A stretch of DNA of 64,000 nt from Zoogloeaceae bacterium G21618-S1 (GTDB lineage: Bacteria > Pseudomonadota > Gammaproteobacteria > Burkholderiales > Rhodocyclaceae). The stretch covers positions 186,001 to 250,000 of the forward strand of contig JAPWHF010000002.1 in the NCBI GenBank assembly GCA_027214125.1, read 5' to 3'. Both the position numbers and the translations under genes were made by a program. A model generated the notes under the pieces. The model searched no databases. It was not told where the DNA came from and was given only the letters and a program-made list of their open reading frames with translations. Position 1 is the first letter of the stretch; each line of letters starts with the position of its first letter. Positions 34,177 to 43,697 of the stretch are shown one piece after another.

Positions 34177-34341
34177 GTCGTGTCGCTGTTTGAGCCCGCA
34201 GGGCGAGTTTGCGACACGACCCGCCGGGTGCGGGCGTAGAGAGGGGACCGGCGAAGCCGGCGGTACAGCGGGGGCGTTTCTTTGCGTCCTTTCTTGTCGC
34301 TACAAGAAAGGATGTCGCCCGCCGGGGCGAGACCCGGCCAA
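34177..34341 (-). repeat. Right copy of the structured inverted repeat bracketing the TIR gene
   Basis: Lies in a gene-free stretch (33934-34397). Bases 34314-34341 match the left copy exactly in opposite orientation. The adjoining hairpin is CCTTTCTTGT / ACAAGAAAGG (34288-34311). The second hairpin has arms GTCGTGTCGC and GCGACACGAC (34177-34186, 34211-34220) with the identical 24-base loop at 34187-34210. Both stems differ from the left copy by paired changes. An extra 6-bp outer stem (34167-34172 with 34220-34225) may extend it. Confidence 0.75.
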
Positions 34342-34397
34342 CGTCCCGTCGAAAAGCCTACGACCGAAAGAAAACCGATGGCCGGTTAAAACCAGCC

Positions 34398-37300
34398 CTA
34401 CGACTCGGCCGCGACCGCCGGCCCAGACGCGCCGGCCGCCGCCCGAGTCTTCGGCGCGATGAGCGTATAGACGACCGGCACGACGAACAGCGTCAGCACG
34501 GTGCCAAAAGCGAGCCCGCCAACGATCACCCACCCAATCTGCTGCCGACTCTCGGCCCCCGCGCCGGTGGCCAGCGCGAGCGGAATGGCGCCCAAGATGG
34601 TCGCGCCGGTAGTCATGAGAATCGGCCGCAAGCGCAGCACGGCGGCATCGGTAATGGCAGAAATCAGCGTTTCGCCCCGCTCGCGCAACTGGTTGGCGAA
34701 TTCGACGATGAGGATGCCGTGGCGGGTGATGAGGCCGATGAGGGTGACCAGGCCAATCTGGCTGTAGACGTTGAGCGTGCCGCCCGTCATCCACAGCGCG
34801 GCGAGCGCGCCGGTCATGGACAGGGGAACGGTAAACATGATGGTGAAAGGGTCACGGAAGCTTTCGAACTGGGCCGAGAGCACGAGGTAGATGAACACGA
34901 CGGCGAGAATGAAGGTGAGTAGCAGGCCGCCAGAGCTGATCTTGAACTCGCGGCTCTGGCCGTTGTAGTCGATGGCGTAGTCGGCAGGCAGCACGCGCGC
35001 GGCGATGGCTTCGAGCTCGGTGAGCGCTTCGCCAAGGGCGAAGTCGTTGGCGAGGTTGGCGGTGATGGTGACGGCACGGCGCTGGGCGAAGTGATTGAGC
35101 TCGCGCGGGGCGACGGCTTCATCAACGGTAATGAGGCTGGCGAGCGGGATCATTTCGCCGCTGCTGCCGCGCACATAGATGTCGCTGATGTCGTTGGGCA
35201 CACTGCGATCGGCGGCATCGAGCTGGACGATGACGTCGTATTGCTCGGCGTCGCGCTTGAAGCGCGTCACTTGCCGACCGCCGAGCAGGGTCTCCAGCGT
35301 ACGGCCGATCTGCTCGACCGACACGCCCAGATCAGCCGCCTTGTCGCGGTCGACCTTGACGGTGACCTCAGGCTTGGTGAGTTTGAGGTCGATGTCGGCG
35401 GCGATGAAGCGCGGGTTCTTGGCCATTTCCTGCAACATGGTGTCGGCCACGTCGGCCAGCTCGGTGTAGCTGGCAGAGGTGACGATGACCAGGTTGATGG
35501 GCTGCGAACGCGCGCTCTGGCCGAGCGAGGGTGGCGTGACCGGGAAGGCGCGAATACCCGGCACACTGAGGAAGCCGGGCAAGAGGCTGCGGGCAATCTG
35601 CGGCGACAGCGTGCTGCGCTCGGACCAATCCTTGAGGCCGCCAAAAGAGATGCCTTGCGACACGGTGGGGCTGCCCGAGACCACGAAATAGCGGGTGATG
35701 TCCGGCGTATCGGCGTAGAGCGCTTCGAGCTGGCGAGTGTAGCGGTCCATGTAGTCGATGGTGGCGCCTTCGGGGCCACTGAACACACCAATGATGAAGC
35801 CGCGGTCTTCAACCGGCGAGAGTTCTGACTTGAGCGTGTTGAGCAACCAGCCCGAGGCACCAACCACCGCCGCGAACACCAGCAGCACCAGCCAGCGCGC
35901 CTTGAGCGTGCCCCCCAGGATGCGACGATACCCGTTGGTCATGCCCAGCAGTACGGCTTCGATGGCGTTGTAAACACGGCCGTGGCCGGTCTCGTGCTTG
36001 AGCAGCTTGGAGCACATCATCGGTGACAGGCTGAGTGCGACGAAGCCGGAGACGATCACCGCCCCGGCGAGCGTGAGCGCAAATTCGATGAACAGCTTGC
36101 CGGTGCGACCGGTCATGAAGGCCACCGGGGCGTACACCGCGGCGAGCGTGAGCGTCATGGCCACCACGGCGAAGCCGATTTCCTTGGCGCCGTCGAGCGC
36201 GGCCTGGAAGCGGGTCTTGCCCATTTCGAGGTGGCGGTGAATGTTTTCGAGCACCACGATGGCGTCGTCCACCACCAACCCCACGGCCAGCACCAGCGCC
36301 AGCAAGGTAAGCGTGTTGATGGAGAAACCCATCACCAGCATCAGCGTAAAGGCGCCGATCAGCGACACCGGGATGGTGACCAGCGGCACCAGGGTGGCGC
36401 GCCAGTTGCGCAGGAAGAAGAAGATGATGGCCAGCACCAGCAACACGGCTTCGCCGATGGTCATGAACACCGCGCGGATCGAGCGGTCGATGAACACGGT
36501 GTAGTCGTTGGCGATGGTAACGGTCATGCCCTCGGGCAGGCCTTCGGAGATGCGCGGCAGCTCTTCACGCAGGGCTTTGGACAGATCGAGCGGGTTGGCG
36601 GTGGCCTGCTTGATGAGGCCCAGCGCCACGGCGGGCTTGCCATTGAAGTGTGCCGAGGTGCGCTCGGACGCGGCCGCCACCTCGACCCGGCCCACATCAC
36701 GCAACCGAACCGGATAGCCATCAGCGCCAATCGGCGCGCGCACCACCACCTGTTCGAACTGGCCGACTTCGCTCAAATCGGTGCGCGCCACCACGGCAAA
36801 CTCGCGCGACTGGCTTTCGATCAGGCCGGCCGGCACCTCGACGTTCTGCGCACGCAGGGCGGCTTCGACGTCCTGCACCGTCAGCCCGTAGGCCGACAAC
36901 CGATCGCGGTCGAGCCAGATGCGCATGGCGTACTCGCGGTCGCCAAACACCCGTACATCTGCCGCCCCAGGCAGCGTCTGCAGGCGCGGCTTGACGATGC
37001 GGCTGGCCACGTCGGTCACATCCAGCGGCGAATGGCGGTCGGACGAAAAGGCGAGATAGATGATCGGACTGGCGTCGGCCTCGACCTTGGAGATGACCGG
37101 GTCGTCCACGTCGTCCGGCAGGCGGCGGCGCACCCGCGAGACGCGGTCGCGCACATCGGCGGCGGCGCTGTCGGGGTCGCGCTCGAGGCGGAAGCGCACC
37201 GAGATCTGGCTGGACTCCTGGCGGCTGATCGAGGTGAGCACATCAACGCCCTCGATACCAGCGAGCGAATCTTCCAGCGGCTTGGTGACCTGCGACTCCA

Positions 37301-37475
37301 TAATCGCCGGGCTCGCACCGCTGTAGCGCGTGCTGACCGTCACCACCGGCTCGTCGATTTTCGGATACTCGCGCACCGTGAGGCGCGTGAAGGACACCAG
37401 GCCGACGAGAATCAGCACCAGCGACAACACCGTGGCAAAGACCGGCCGGCGAACGCAGATATCAGAGAGGATCAT
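34398..37475 (-). CDS. RND-family efflux transporter permease (AcrB/MexB-like)
   Basis: Proton-driven inner-membrane pump of 1025 residues, the usual length for HAE1 or heavy-metal RND permeases. Twelve TM helices and two large periplasmic loops are visible; the TM4 proton relay Asp pair appears in VLAVGLVVDDAIVVLENIHRHL. N-terminus MILSDICVRRPVFATVLSLVL is typical. It lies 12 bases downstream of the adaptor gene in one operon. No outer-membrane TolC-like gene or regulator is adjacent, so the outer-membrane partner must be elsewhere. Substrates unknown; residues look more like the multidrug than the copper/silver type. Confidence 0.94.
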   Translation of the reverse strand: MILSDICVRRPVFATVLSLVLILVGLVSFTRLTVREYPKIDEPVVTVSTRYSGASPAIMESQVTKPLEDSLAGIEGVDVLTSISRQESSQISVRFRLERDPDSAAADVRDRVSRVRRRLPDDVDDPVISKVEADASPIIYLAFSSDRHSPLDVTDVASRIVKPRLQTLPGAADVRVFGDREYAMRIWLDRDRLSAYGLTVQDVEAALRAQNVEVPAGLIESQSREFAVVARTDLSEVGQFEQVVVRAPIGADGYPVRLRDVGRVEVAAASERTSAHFNGKPAVALGLIKQATANPLDLSKALREELPRISEGLPEGMTVTIANDYTVFIDRSIRAVFMTIGEAVLLVLAIIFFFLRNWRATLVPLVTIPVSLIGAFTLMLVMGFSINTLTLLALVLAVGLVVDDAIVVLENIHRHLEMGKTRFQAALDGAKEIGFAVVAMTLTLAAVYAPVAFMTGRTGKLFIEFALTLAGAVIVSGFVALSLSPMMCSKLLKHETGHGRVYNAIEAVLLGMTNGYRRILGGTLKARWLVLLVFAAVVGASGWLLNTLKSELSPVEDRGFIIGVFSGPEGATIDYMDRYTRQLEALYADTPDITRYFVVSGSPTVSQGISFGGLKDWSERSTLSPQIARSLLPGFLSVPGIRAFPVTPPSLGQSARSQPINLVIVTSASYTELADVADTMLQEMAKNPRFIAADIDLKLTKPEVTVKVDRDKAADLGVSVEQIGRTLETLLGGRQVTRFKRDAEQYDVIVQLDAADRSVPNDISDIYVRGSSGEMIPLASLITVDEAVAPRELNHFAQRRAVTITANLANDFALGEALTELEAIAARVLPADYAIDYNGQSREFKISSGGLLLTFILAVVFIYLVLSAQFESFRDPFTIMFTVPLSMTGALAALWMTGGTLNVYSQIGLVTLIGLITRHGILIVEFANQLRERGETLISAITDAAVLRLRPILMTTGATILGAIPLALATGAGAESRQQIGWVIVGGLAFGTVLTLFVVPVVYTLIAPKTRAAAGASGPAVAAES

Positions 37476-37487
37476 GGCAAGCGTGCC

Positions 37488-38540
37488 TTAGCGCGCGGCC
37501 GGTGCAACCGCGCGCACCGGCGCACCGTCGCGCAGCTTGATCTGGCCAGCAGTCACCACCTCGGCACCTTCGCTCAGGCCGTCGGTGATCTCCACCGAGG
37601 TGCCCTGGCGCCGCCCGACCTGCACCGCCGTACGTTGCGCCTTGCCGTCGACAATGCGAAACACAAACTGGCCTTCGGCCGTGGGCACCAAGGCCTGCTC
37701 GGGCACCACCAGCACCGATTGCGCCTCACCCAGACTCAGCCGCACCCGTACAAACATGCCGGGCCGCAACTTGCCCGCGCGATTATCCAGCGTGGCTTGC
37801 AGGCGAACCGCCCGACCTTCGGCGTCGATCAGCGGATCGATCGCCGTGACCGTGGCGGGAAAGGGCGTGTTGGGCAGCGCGTCGGCGGACACGGCTACTT
37901 TCTGCCCGACGGCCAAACTACCGATATGCCGCTCCGGCAGACGGAAGTCGACCTTGAGCGTGTCGATGGCTTCGAGATTGACCAGGTCGGCGCCTTCCTT
38001 GACGTAGTCACCAATGCTCACCTTGCGCAGCCCGACGATGCCATCGAAGGGCGCGCGGATCGACATGCGCGCCAAGCGCGCCGCGGCCACTTGATCACCC
38101 GCCTCCGCCACACGCAACCCAGCGCGGGCCTCATCAAGTGCGCGCTGGCTGACAAATTTCCGGTTAAAAAGATCTTCCGTCCGACGGTAGTTGGCCTGCG
38201 CCAGCGACAAAGCCGCATGTGCCTGCTGCTGTTCGGCCGCCTGCACCGAGGCATCCAGGCCGACAAGCAGATCACCGCGCTTGACCGGGCGGCCCTCGAC
38301 GAAACCAATCTTGGCAACGCGCCCGGCCGTTTCCGGACGCAAAACGACCGACTCGGACGAACGGAGCGTGCCCACAGCGCTGACTTCGTCGCCCAAACTC
38401 AAGCGCGCCACCGTATGCGCTTCGACTGCCGTCGCAGGCGGGGCTGCGGCTTTTTTAGCGTCAGCATTTTGCGCCTGCACCGGGGCAAACATGACCAAGG
38501 CCATCAGCCCGAGAAAGATTGTTCTGCTCGTCAAACGCAT
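37488..38540 (-). CDS. RND efflux periplasmic adaptor (membrane fusion protein)
   Basis: 350 residues, exported by a signal peptide (IFLGLMALVMFAPVQAQ) without an obvious lipobox Cys. Order: beta-barrel / lipoyl halves (LRPETAGRVAKIGFVEGRPVKRGDLLV and MSIRAPFDGIVGLRKVSIGDYVKEG), a helical hairpin (about 105-165), and the membrane-proximal domain. It pairs with the downstream RND permease. The start lies about 150 bases after the purM terminator; a promoter there is not clear to me. Confidence 0.93.
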   Translation of the reverse strand: MRLTSRTIFLGLMALVMFAPVQAQNADAKKAAAPPATAVEAHTVARLSLGDEVSAVGTLRSSESVVLRPETAGRVAKIGFVEGRPVKRGDLLVGLDASVQAAEQQQAHAALSLAQANYRRTEDLFNRKFVSQRALDEARAGLRVAEAGDQVAAARLARMSIRAPFDGIVGLRKVSIGDYVKEGADLVNLEAIDTLKVDFRLPERHIGSLAVGQKVAVSADALPNTPFPATVTAIDPLIDAEGRAVRLQATLDNRAGKLRPGMFVRVRLSLGEAQSVLVVPEQALVPTAEGQFVFRIVDGKAQRTAVQVGRRQGTSVEITDGLSEGAEVVTAGQIKLRDGAPVRAVAPAAR

Positions 38541-38640
38541 CGTTCACTCACCGAATTCATCTCCTGCCGCCCTCGGCGACCTACCGCTCCGACCCGAACA
38601 GGCGACTGAAGTTGCCTGCAATCTTGTGATGATGCCAGCA

Positions 38641-38674
38641 CACAAAGAAAACCCCGGACCAGCCGGGGTTTTTC
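38641..38674 (-). terminator. Terminator downstream of purM, probably bidirectional
   Basis: Stem AACCCCGG / CCGGGGTT (38650-38657, 38663-38670) with T-rich runs on both sides when read on either strand. It closes the purM transcript on the minus strand. Confidence 0.8.
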
Positions 38675-38693
38675 ACCGCACCAACGCCAGCAC

Positions 38694-39737
38694 TCAGCAC
38701 ACCACCGTGGGCGCTTCACCGGCGGCACAGGCACGGATGTGACCGAGTTCGAACACCGTCTCGCCCGCCGCACGCAGGTGCTCGGCCGCCGTCGCCGCGT
38801 TTTCCGAGGCGACCACCACCACCATACCGATGCCGCAGTTGAAGGTGCGGTACATCTCGTTGGCTTCGATATTGCCCGCGCCCTGCAACCACTGAAACAG
38901 CGGCGGCATTTGCCAGGCGTCGGCGCGCAGCTCAGCGGTCAGCCCCTCGGGCAGCACGCGCGGCACGTTTTCGAGCAAGCCACCGCCGGTGATGTGGGCC
39001 ATGCCCTTGACCATCGCCGGATGCGCCTTCATCAGCGCCAGCAAGGGCTTGACGTAAATACGGGTCGGCTCCATCACCACATCGCGCAGCGAGCGGCCGT
39101 GGAAGTCGGCGTCCAGATTCGGTTTGGTCAGCTCAATCACCTTGCGGATCAGCGAATAGCCGTTGGAGTGCGCACCGCTGGAAGCCAGACCAAGCACCAC
39201 ATCGCCCGCAGTGATGGTCTTGCCGGTGATGATCTCGGCCTTTTCGACGCCACCGACGGCAAAGCCGGCCAGATCGTATTCGCCCGCCGGATACATGCCC
39301 GGCATCTCGGCGGTTTCGCCACCGATCAGGGCGCAACCGGAGAGCTCGCAACCACGCGCAATGCCGCCAACCACGTCGGCCGCGGTGTCGACATCGAGCT
39401 TGCCGCAGGCGAAGTAGTCGAGGAAGAACAGCGGCTCGGCGCCCTGCACGAGGATGTCATTCACGCTCATGGCGACCAGATCCTGGCCGACGGTGTCGTG
39501 CTTGTTGAGCTGGAAAGCCAGCTTGAGCTTGGTGCCGACACCGTCGGTGCCTGAGACCAGCACTGGCTCTTTATATTTACCGGTCAGCTCAAACAGGGCG
39601 CCAAAACCGCCGATACTGCCGAGCACTTCGGGGCGCATGGTCCGTTTGGCCATGGGTTTGATGCGATCGACGAGGGCATCGCCGGCCACGATGTCGACGC
39701 CGGCGTCGCGATAAGTCAGGGCGGTCAAGGTGGTCAC
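38694..39737 (-). CDS. purM: Phosphoribosylformylglycinamidine cyclo-ligase
   Basis: AIR synthetase, step 5 of purine synthesis, 347 residues. Landmarks: [21 protein letters not shown] at the N-terminus, [66 protein letters not shown], and [18 protein letters not shown]. All are conserved and the length is normal. Divergent from the AI-2E permease gene. Confidence 0.97.
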   Translation of the reverse strand: MTTLTALTYRDAGVDIVAGDALVDRIKPMAKRTMRPEVLGSIGGFGALFELTGKYKEPVLVSGTDGVGTKLKLAFQLNKHDTVGQDLVAMSVNDILVQGAEPLFFLDYFACGKLDVDTAADVVGGIARGCELSGCALIGGETAEMPGMYPAGEYDLAGFAVGGVEKAEIITGKTITAGDVVLGLASSGAHSNGYSLIRKVIELTKPNLDADFHGRSLRDVVMEPTRIYVKPLLALMKAHPAMVKGMAHITGGGLLENVPRVLPEGLTAELRADAWQMPPLFQWLQGAGNIEANEMYRTFNCGIGMVVVVASENAATAAEHLRAAGETVFELGHIRACAAGEAPTVVC

Positions 39738-39861
39738 TCTCCAAAATCGATGGCGCTGGCATGGCGGCGCGCTTGAGCCCGCACACGCTTGCGACTACAG
39801 TACGGGCAATTCTCCCGGCGAACCCGTCGGGCCCCGTACCAAACCCCGCATTTTACATCGA

Positions 39862-40953
39862 ATGTCTACGCTTCGTGCCCGCCAAATGCAAACCGCCGCC
39901 TGGTTCGGTGTCGGTGTTGCCCTGCTCGTGCTGCTCTGGCTGCTGTCGCCGATTCTGGCGCCCTTTGCCATTGCCGCCGTACTCGCCTATATCAGCGATC
40001 CGGCCGTCAACTGGATGGTGGCCCGACGCTTGCCGCGCGCCGCCGCCGTATTGCTGGTGATTGTGCTGCAAGGCCTGCTGTTGTCTTTGCTGGTACTGAT
40101 CCTGGTGCCGATGGTCTATCGCGAGGCGGTGTCGCTGGTGACCCACCTGCCCGACCTGGTCGACATGCTCAACCAGCGCGTGCTGCCGCTGCTCAAGGAG
40201 CAGTTCGACATCACGCTGCAGCTCGACGCAGCTTCCATCCGTCAGTGGATCACCGAAAACTGGAGCTCGGCGCAGGACATCCTGCCCGGCCTGCTCAAGA
40301 AGGCCTCCACCGGTGGCGCGGCAGTGGTGGGCTTCTTCGCCACCGTGCTGCTGATCCCGATGGTGATGTTCTACCTGCTGCAGGAATGGCCGCATATCGT
40401 CGAAGGCGTCCGCGCCATCATTCCGCGGCCAATGATCGATCGCAGCAGCCGCATCATGGACGACATCGACAAGGTGATGTCCGAGTTCCTGCGCGGTCAG
40501 CTGTCGGTGATGCTGCTGCTGGCGGTGTTCTACAGCATCGGCCTGTGGATGGCCGGCTTGCGCTTTGCGCTGCCGGTCGGCGTCATTACTGGCCTGCTGG
40601 TGTTCGTCCCTTTTGTCGGTTTCAGCACCGGGCTGGTACTGGCGCTGCTCTCGGCCCTGCTGCAAAACGCCGGCTGGCCACCAATCATTGGTGTGGCCAT
40701 CGTGTACGCCATCGGACAACTGGTGGAGAGCTTTCTGCTCACGCCCTATCTGGTGGGCGAGCGCATCGGCCTGCATCCGCTGGCCGTGATCTTTGCGTTG
40801 ATGGCCTTTGGTGAATTGTTCGGCTTTGTCGGCGTGCTGGTTGCCCTGCCCGCCAGCGCGGCCTTGCTGGTCGGTCTGCGCGAATTGCGCACTGCCTATT
40901 TCGCCAGCCATGTGTATCTCGGCGATGACGCCCCCGAGGACGACACGGCATGA
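39862..40953 (+). CDS. AI-2E family permease (PerM-like)
   Basis: Inner-membrane protein of 363 residues from the ATG at 39862, an in-frame ATG further down (MQTAAWF) being possible. About 8 hydrophobic helices, with the conserved FGVGVALLVLLWLLSPILAPF start and the C-terminal PIIGVAIVYAIGQLVESFLLTPYLVGERIGLHPLAVIFALMAFG run. The family includes AI-2 exporters and cation-linked transporters; the substrate is not shown. Its stop overlaps the hda ATG (ATGA), so the two genes are coupled. Confidence 0.9.
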   Translation: MSTLRARQMQTAAWFGVGVALLVLLWLLSPILAPFAIAAVLAYISDPAVNWMVARRLPRAAAVLLVIVLQGLLLSLLVLILVPMVYREAVSLVTHLPDLVDMLNQRVLPLLKEQFDITLQLDAASIRQWITENWSSAQDILPGLLKKASTGGAAVVGFFATVLLIPMVMFYLLQEWPHIVEGVRAIIPRPMIDRSSRIMDDIDKVMSEFLRGQLSVMLLLAVFYSIGLWMAGLRFALPVGVITGLLVFVPFVGFSTGLVLALLSALLQNAGWPPIIGVAIVYAIGQLVESFLLTPYLVGERIGLHPLAVIFALMAFGELFGFVGVLVALPASAALLVGLRELRTAYFASHVYLGDDAPEDDTA

Positions 40954-41609
40954 AACAACTCGTGCTCGACATCCGGCTCGACGCGCCGCCGACGCTGGAG
41001 AATTACTTCGCCGGCGACAACGCCGCGCTGATCGCTGCCTTGCAGGCCACGGCGCAAGGCGACGGCATGGGCCACCTGTATTTGTGGGGCGCGCCCGCCA
41101 CCGGTCGCAGCCACCTGCTGCGGGCAAGCTGCGGCGCGGGCCAGGGCACCTACCTCAACGCCCGCGAGATCGCTGACACGCTGCCGACCACACCCGCGCT
41201 GCTGGCGATTGACGACGTCCACCAGTTGAGCGAGTCAGGCGCCATCGCGCTGTTCAACGCTTTCAATCGCGCGCGCGCAAACGGACAGACCTTGCTGCTG
41301 GCCGGCGACCAGCCGCCGCTCGCCCTGAGCCTGCGCGAAGACCTGCGCACCCGCATCGGCCAGTGCCTGGGCTTCGAAATCCAGCCGCTCACCGACGCAG
41401 CACGCTCGGCCATTCTCAGCACGCTGGCGATTCAACGCGGCCTGCGCATCGACGGCGACGTCGTCACCTACCTGATGCGCCACGGCCGACGCGACATGCC
41501 CAGTCTGCTCACTACGCTCGACGCGCTCGACCGCGCCTCCTTCGAGCGAAAACGCGCCATTAACCTGCCCCTGCTGCGCGAGATGCTGCAATCGGGCCTC
41601 GACATCTGA
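40950..41609 (+). CDS. hda: DnaA-related regulatory protein Hda
   Basis: AAA+ protein that inactivates DnaA-ATP at the replication clamp. 219 residues. The N-terminal QLVLDI fits the beta-clamp binding motif (QLxLxx). AAA+ features: YLWGAPATGRSHLLRA as Walker A-like and LLAIDDVHQLS as Walker B, with the conserved RTRIGQCLGFEI segment before the C-terminal helices. It overlaps the permease gene by 4 bases, a frequent gene pair in betaproteobacteria. Confidence 0.93.
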   Translation: MKQLVLDIRLDAPPTLENYFAGDNAALIAALQATAQGDGMGHLYLWGAPATGRSHLLRASCGAGQGTYLNAREIADTLPTTPALLAIDDVHQLSESGAIALFNAFNRARANGQTLLLAGDQPPLALSLREDLRTRIGQCLGFEIQPLTDAARSAILSTLAIQRGLRIDGDVVTYLMRHGRRDMPSLLTTLDALDRASFERKRAINLPLLREMLQSGLDI

Positions 41610-41621
41610 CACGGACACCCC

Positions 41622-42284
41622 ATGGACCTCGTTCTTTTCGACCTCGACAACACCTTGCTGGCCGGCGATTCCGACTTCGCCTGGGCGGAGTTCCTCATCG
41701 GCAAGGGCGTGCTCGACCGCGAAGTCTATGAAACCAAGAACGTCACTTTCTACGAGCAGTACAAGGCCGGCACGCTCGATATCTTCGAATTTCTCGATTT
41801 CCAGCTCGCCCCGCTGGCCCGGCACGAGCGCAAGCAACTTGACACCTGGCACACCGAATTCATGGATGTGGCGATCCGCCCGATGATGACCGCCCAGGCC
41901 CGCGCGCTGGTCGACAAACACCGAGCCGAGGGCGCGCTGATGGCCGTCGTCACCGCCACCAACAGCTTCGTCACCGGCCCGATCACCCGCGCCTTCGACA
42001 TTCCGCACCTGGTCGCCACCATCCCGGCGCAAGAAAACGGCGCCTTCACCGGCAAGCCGCGCGGCATGCCAGCCTTCAAGGCGGGCAAGATCGAACGGGT
42101 CGATGCGTGGCTCGAATCGCTTGGCCTGCACATGGGCAGCTTCGACAAGAGCTGGTTCTATAGCGACTCACACAACGACCTGCCACTGCTCGCGCGCGTC
42201 AGCCAGCCGGTGGCCGTTGACCCCGACGACACCCTGCGCAAGCACGCCCGCCTGCACGCCTGGCCGGTCATCAGCCTGCGCTGA
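41622..42284 (+). CDS. HAD-family phosphatase (HAD-IB, SerB-like)
   Basis: 220 residues. Motif I DLDNTLL, motif II VTATNSF, motif III K in KPRGM and motif IV SDSHNDLPLL, in order. The insert (FYEQYKAGTLDIFEF) is of the phosphoserine-phosphatase subfamily; related proteins in this position are called HAD-IB hydrolases. Substrate not determined. It follows hda by 12 bases and is followed by pcnB. Confidence 0.88.
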   Translation: MDLVLFDLDNTLLAGDSDFAWAEFLIGKGVLDREVYETKNVTFYEQYKAGTLDIFEFLDFQLAPLARHERKQLDTWHTEFMDVAIRPMMTAQARALVDKHRAEGALMAVVTATNSFVTGPITRAFDIPHLVATIPAQENGAFTGKPRGMPAFKAGKIERVDAWLESLGLHMGSFDKSWFYSDSHNDLPLLARVSQPVAVDPDDTLRKHARLHAWPVISLR

Positions 42285-42362
42285 CACGCATGCCGGCATA
42301 GGCCCGCACTACCGGCTGCGGTATGATCGCCGGCTTACACCAATAACGACACTGAATCCAAG

Positions 42363-43697
42363 ATGATCCGTAAATTGCTGCGCAAGGTCTTTCGCCGCGC
42401 TGCACCGGGCCCGGCAGACGGTCCCGCCCTGATACCTGCCCAGATCCACGGCATTCCGATCGAGCGCGTCTCGCCGGCCGCGCGCAAGGTCTGCATTGCC
42501 TTGCAAGACGCTGGTTTCAAAGGCTTCATCGTCGGTGGCGCCGTCCGCGACCTGCTTGCCGATCTGATACCCAAAGATTTCGATATCGCCACCAGCGCCA
42601 CGCCCGAAGAAGTCCGCCGACTTTTCCGGCGCTCGCGCATCATCGGCCGGCGCTTCAAAATCGTGCACGTCATGATCGGCGCCGAGATGATGGAGGTCTC
42701 GACCTTCCGCTCCGCACGCGAAGCCGACGCCAGCTCGACCGACGAACACGGCCGCATCCTGCACGACAACGTCTTCGGGTCACAGGAAGAAGATGCGCTG
42801 CGCCGCGACTTCACCGTGAATGCGCTGTACTACGACCCGGCCACCGAGCAGATTCTCGACTACCACCACGGTGTGGCCGACCTGCAGCAGAAAACCCTGC
42901 GCATGATCGGCGATCCAAAAGTGCGTTACCGCGAAGACCCGGTGCGCATGCTGCGCGCGGTCCGCCTCGGCGCCAAACTGGGCCTGACCATCGACCCCGC
43001 CGCCAGTCGCCCCATCCGCGAGATGGCGTCCCTGATGGACAACGTGCCCGCGGCCCGTCTGTTTGACGAAATGCTCAAACTGCTGCTGTCGGGCCATGCC
43101 GTCAAATGCCTCAAACAACTGCGCGAAGAAGGTCTGCACCACGGTCTGCTGCCGCTGCTCGACGTGATTCTCGAGCAGCCGATGGGCGAGCGCTTCGTGT
43201 GGGCATCGCTCGAAAACACCGACGAGCGCGTACGCGAGGGCAAGCCGGTGTCACCCGGATTCCTGTTCGCCACCCTGCTATGGCACGAAGTGCTGGCCAA
43301 CTGGGACGCGCGTAAAGCCCGCGGCGAGCACACCCACCCGGCGCTGTTCGAGGCCATGGACGAGGTACTCAGCGTGCAGGGCGAGAAACTTGCCATCACC
43401 CGCCGCATCGCAGGTGACATCAAAGACATCTGGGCGCTTCAGCCACGTTTCGAGAAGCGCGCGGGCAAAGCCCCCTTCCGCCTGCTCGAACAGCCGCGCT
43501 ACCGCGCTGGCTGGGACTTCCTGCGCCTGCGCGCCATCTCGGGCGAAATCGACATGGCTCAGGTCGAGTGGTGGAGCGAATTCGCGCACGCAGGCGGCAA
43601 CACCCGCGAGGGCATGCTGACCGAACCGGAACCGGGCGCCCCGCGCAAGCGACGCCGCCGTCGGCGCAAACCCGCCGGTGGCAGCGCCGACGAATGA
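42363..43697 (+). CDS. pcnB: Poly(A) polymerase I
   Basis: Adds 3' adenylates to RNA to mark it for decay. 444 residues. Nucleotidyltransferase core GGAVRDLLADLIPKDFDIATSATPEEVRRLF with catalytic Asp residues (DFDIAT), then RRIIGRRFKIVHV and the tRNA-binding-like helices (RFVWASLEN, LRDFTVNAL). The C-terminus is unusually basic (KRRRRRRKPAGG). Overlaps folK at ATGA (43694-43697), the common pcnB-folK pair of betaproteobacteria. Confidence 0.95.
   Translation: MIRKLLRKVFRRAAPGPADGPALIPAQIHGIPIERVSPAARKVCIALQDAGFKGFIVGGAVRDLLADLIPKDFDIATSATPEEVRRLFRRSRIIGRRFKIVHVMIGAEMMEVSTFRSAREADASSTDEHGRILHDNVFGSQEEDALRRDFTVNALYYDPATEQILDYHHGVADLQQKTLRMIGDPKVRYREDPVRMLRAVRLGAKLGLTIDPAASRPIREMASLMDNVPAARLFDEMLKLLLSGHAVKCLKQLREEGLHHGLLPLLDVILEQPMGERFVWASLENTDERVREGKPVSPGFLFATLLWHEVLANWDARKARGEHTHPALFEAMDEVLSVQGEKLAITRRIAGDIKDIWALQPRFEKRAGKAPFRLLEQPRYRAGWDFLRLRAISGEIDMAQVEWWSEFAHAGGNTREGMLTEPEPGAPRKRRRRRRKPAGGSADE

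Noticed and set aside
33031-34341. Thoeris system
   Set aside because: Only a TIR protein is present; no ThsA-like or SIR2-like partner is nearby.
32690-34397. Composite transposon
   Set aside because: There are inverted repeats and cargo, but no transposase and no target-site duplication that I could see; kept only as a structured-repeat island.
36231-38609. Very long plus-strand frame opposite the RND pump and adaptor
   Set aside because: Antisense shadow with His/Gln/Arg-rich translation and no domain, while the minus strand encodes clear RND proteins.
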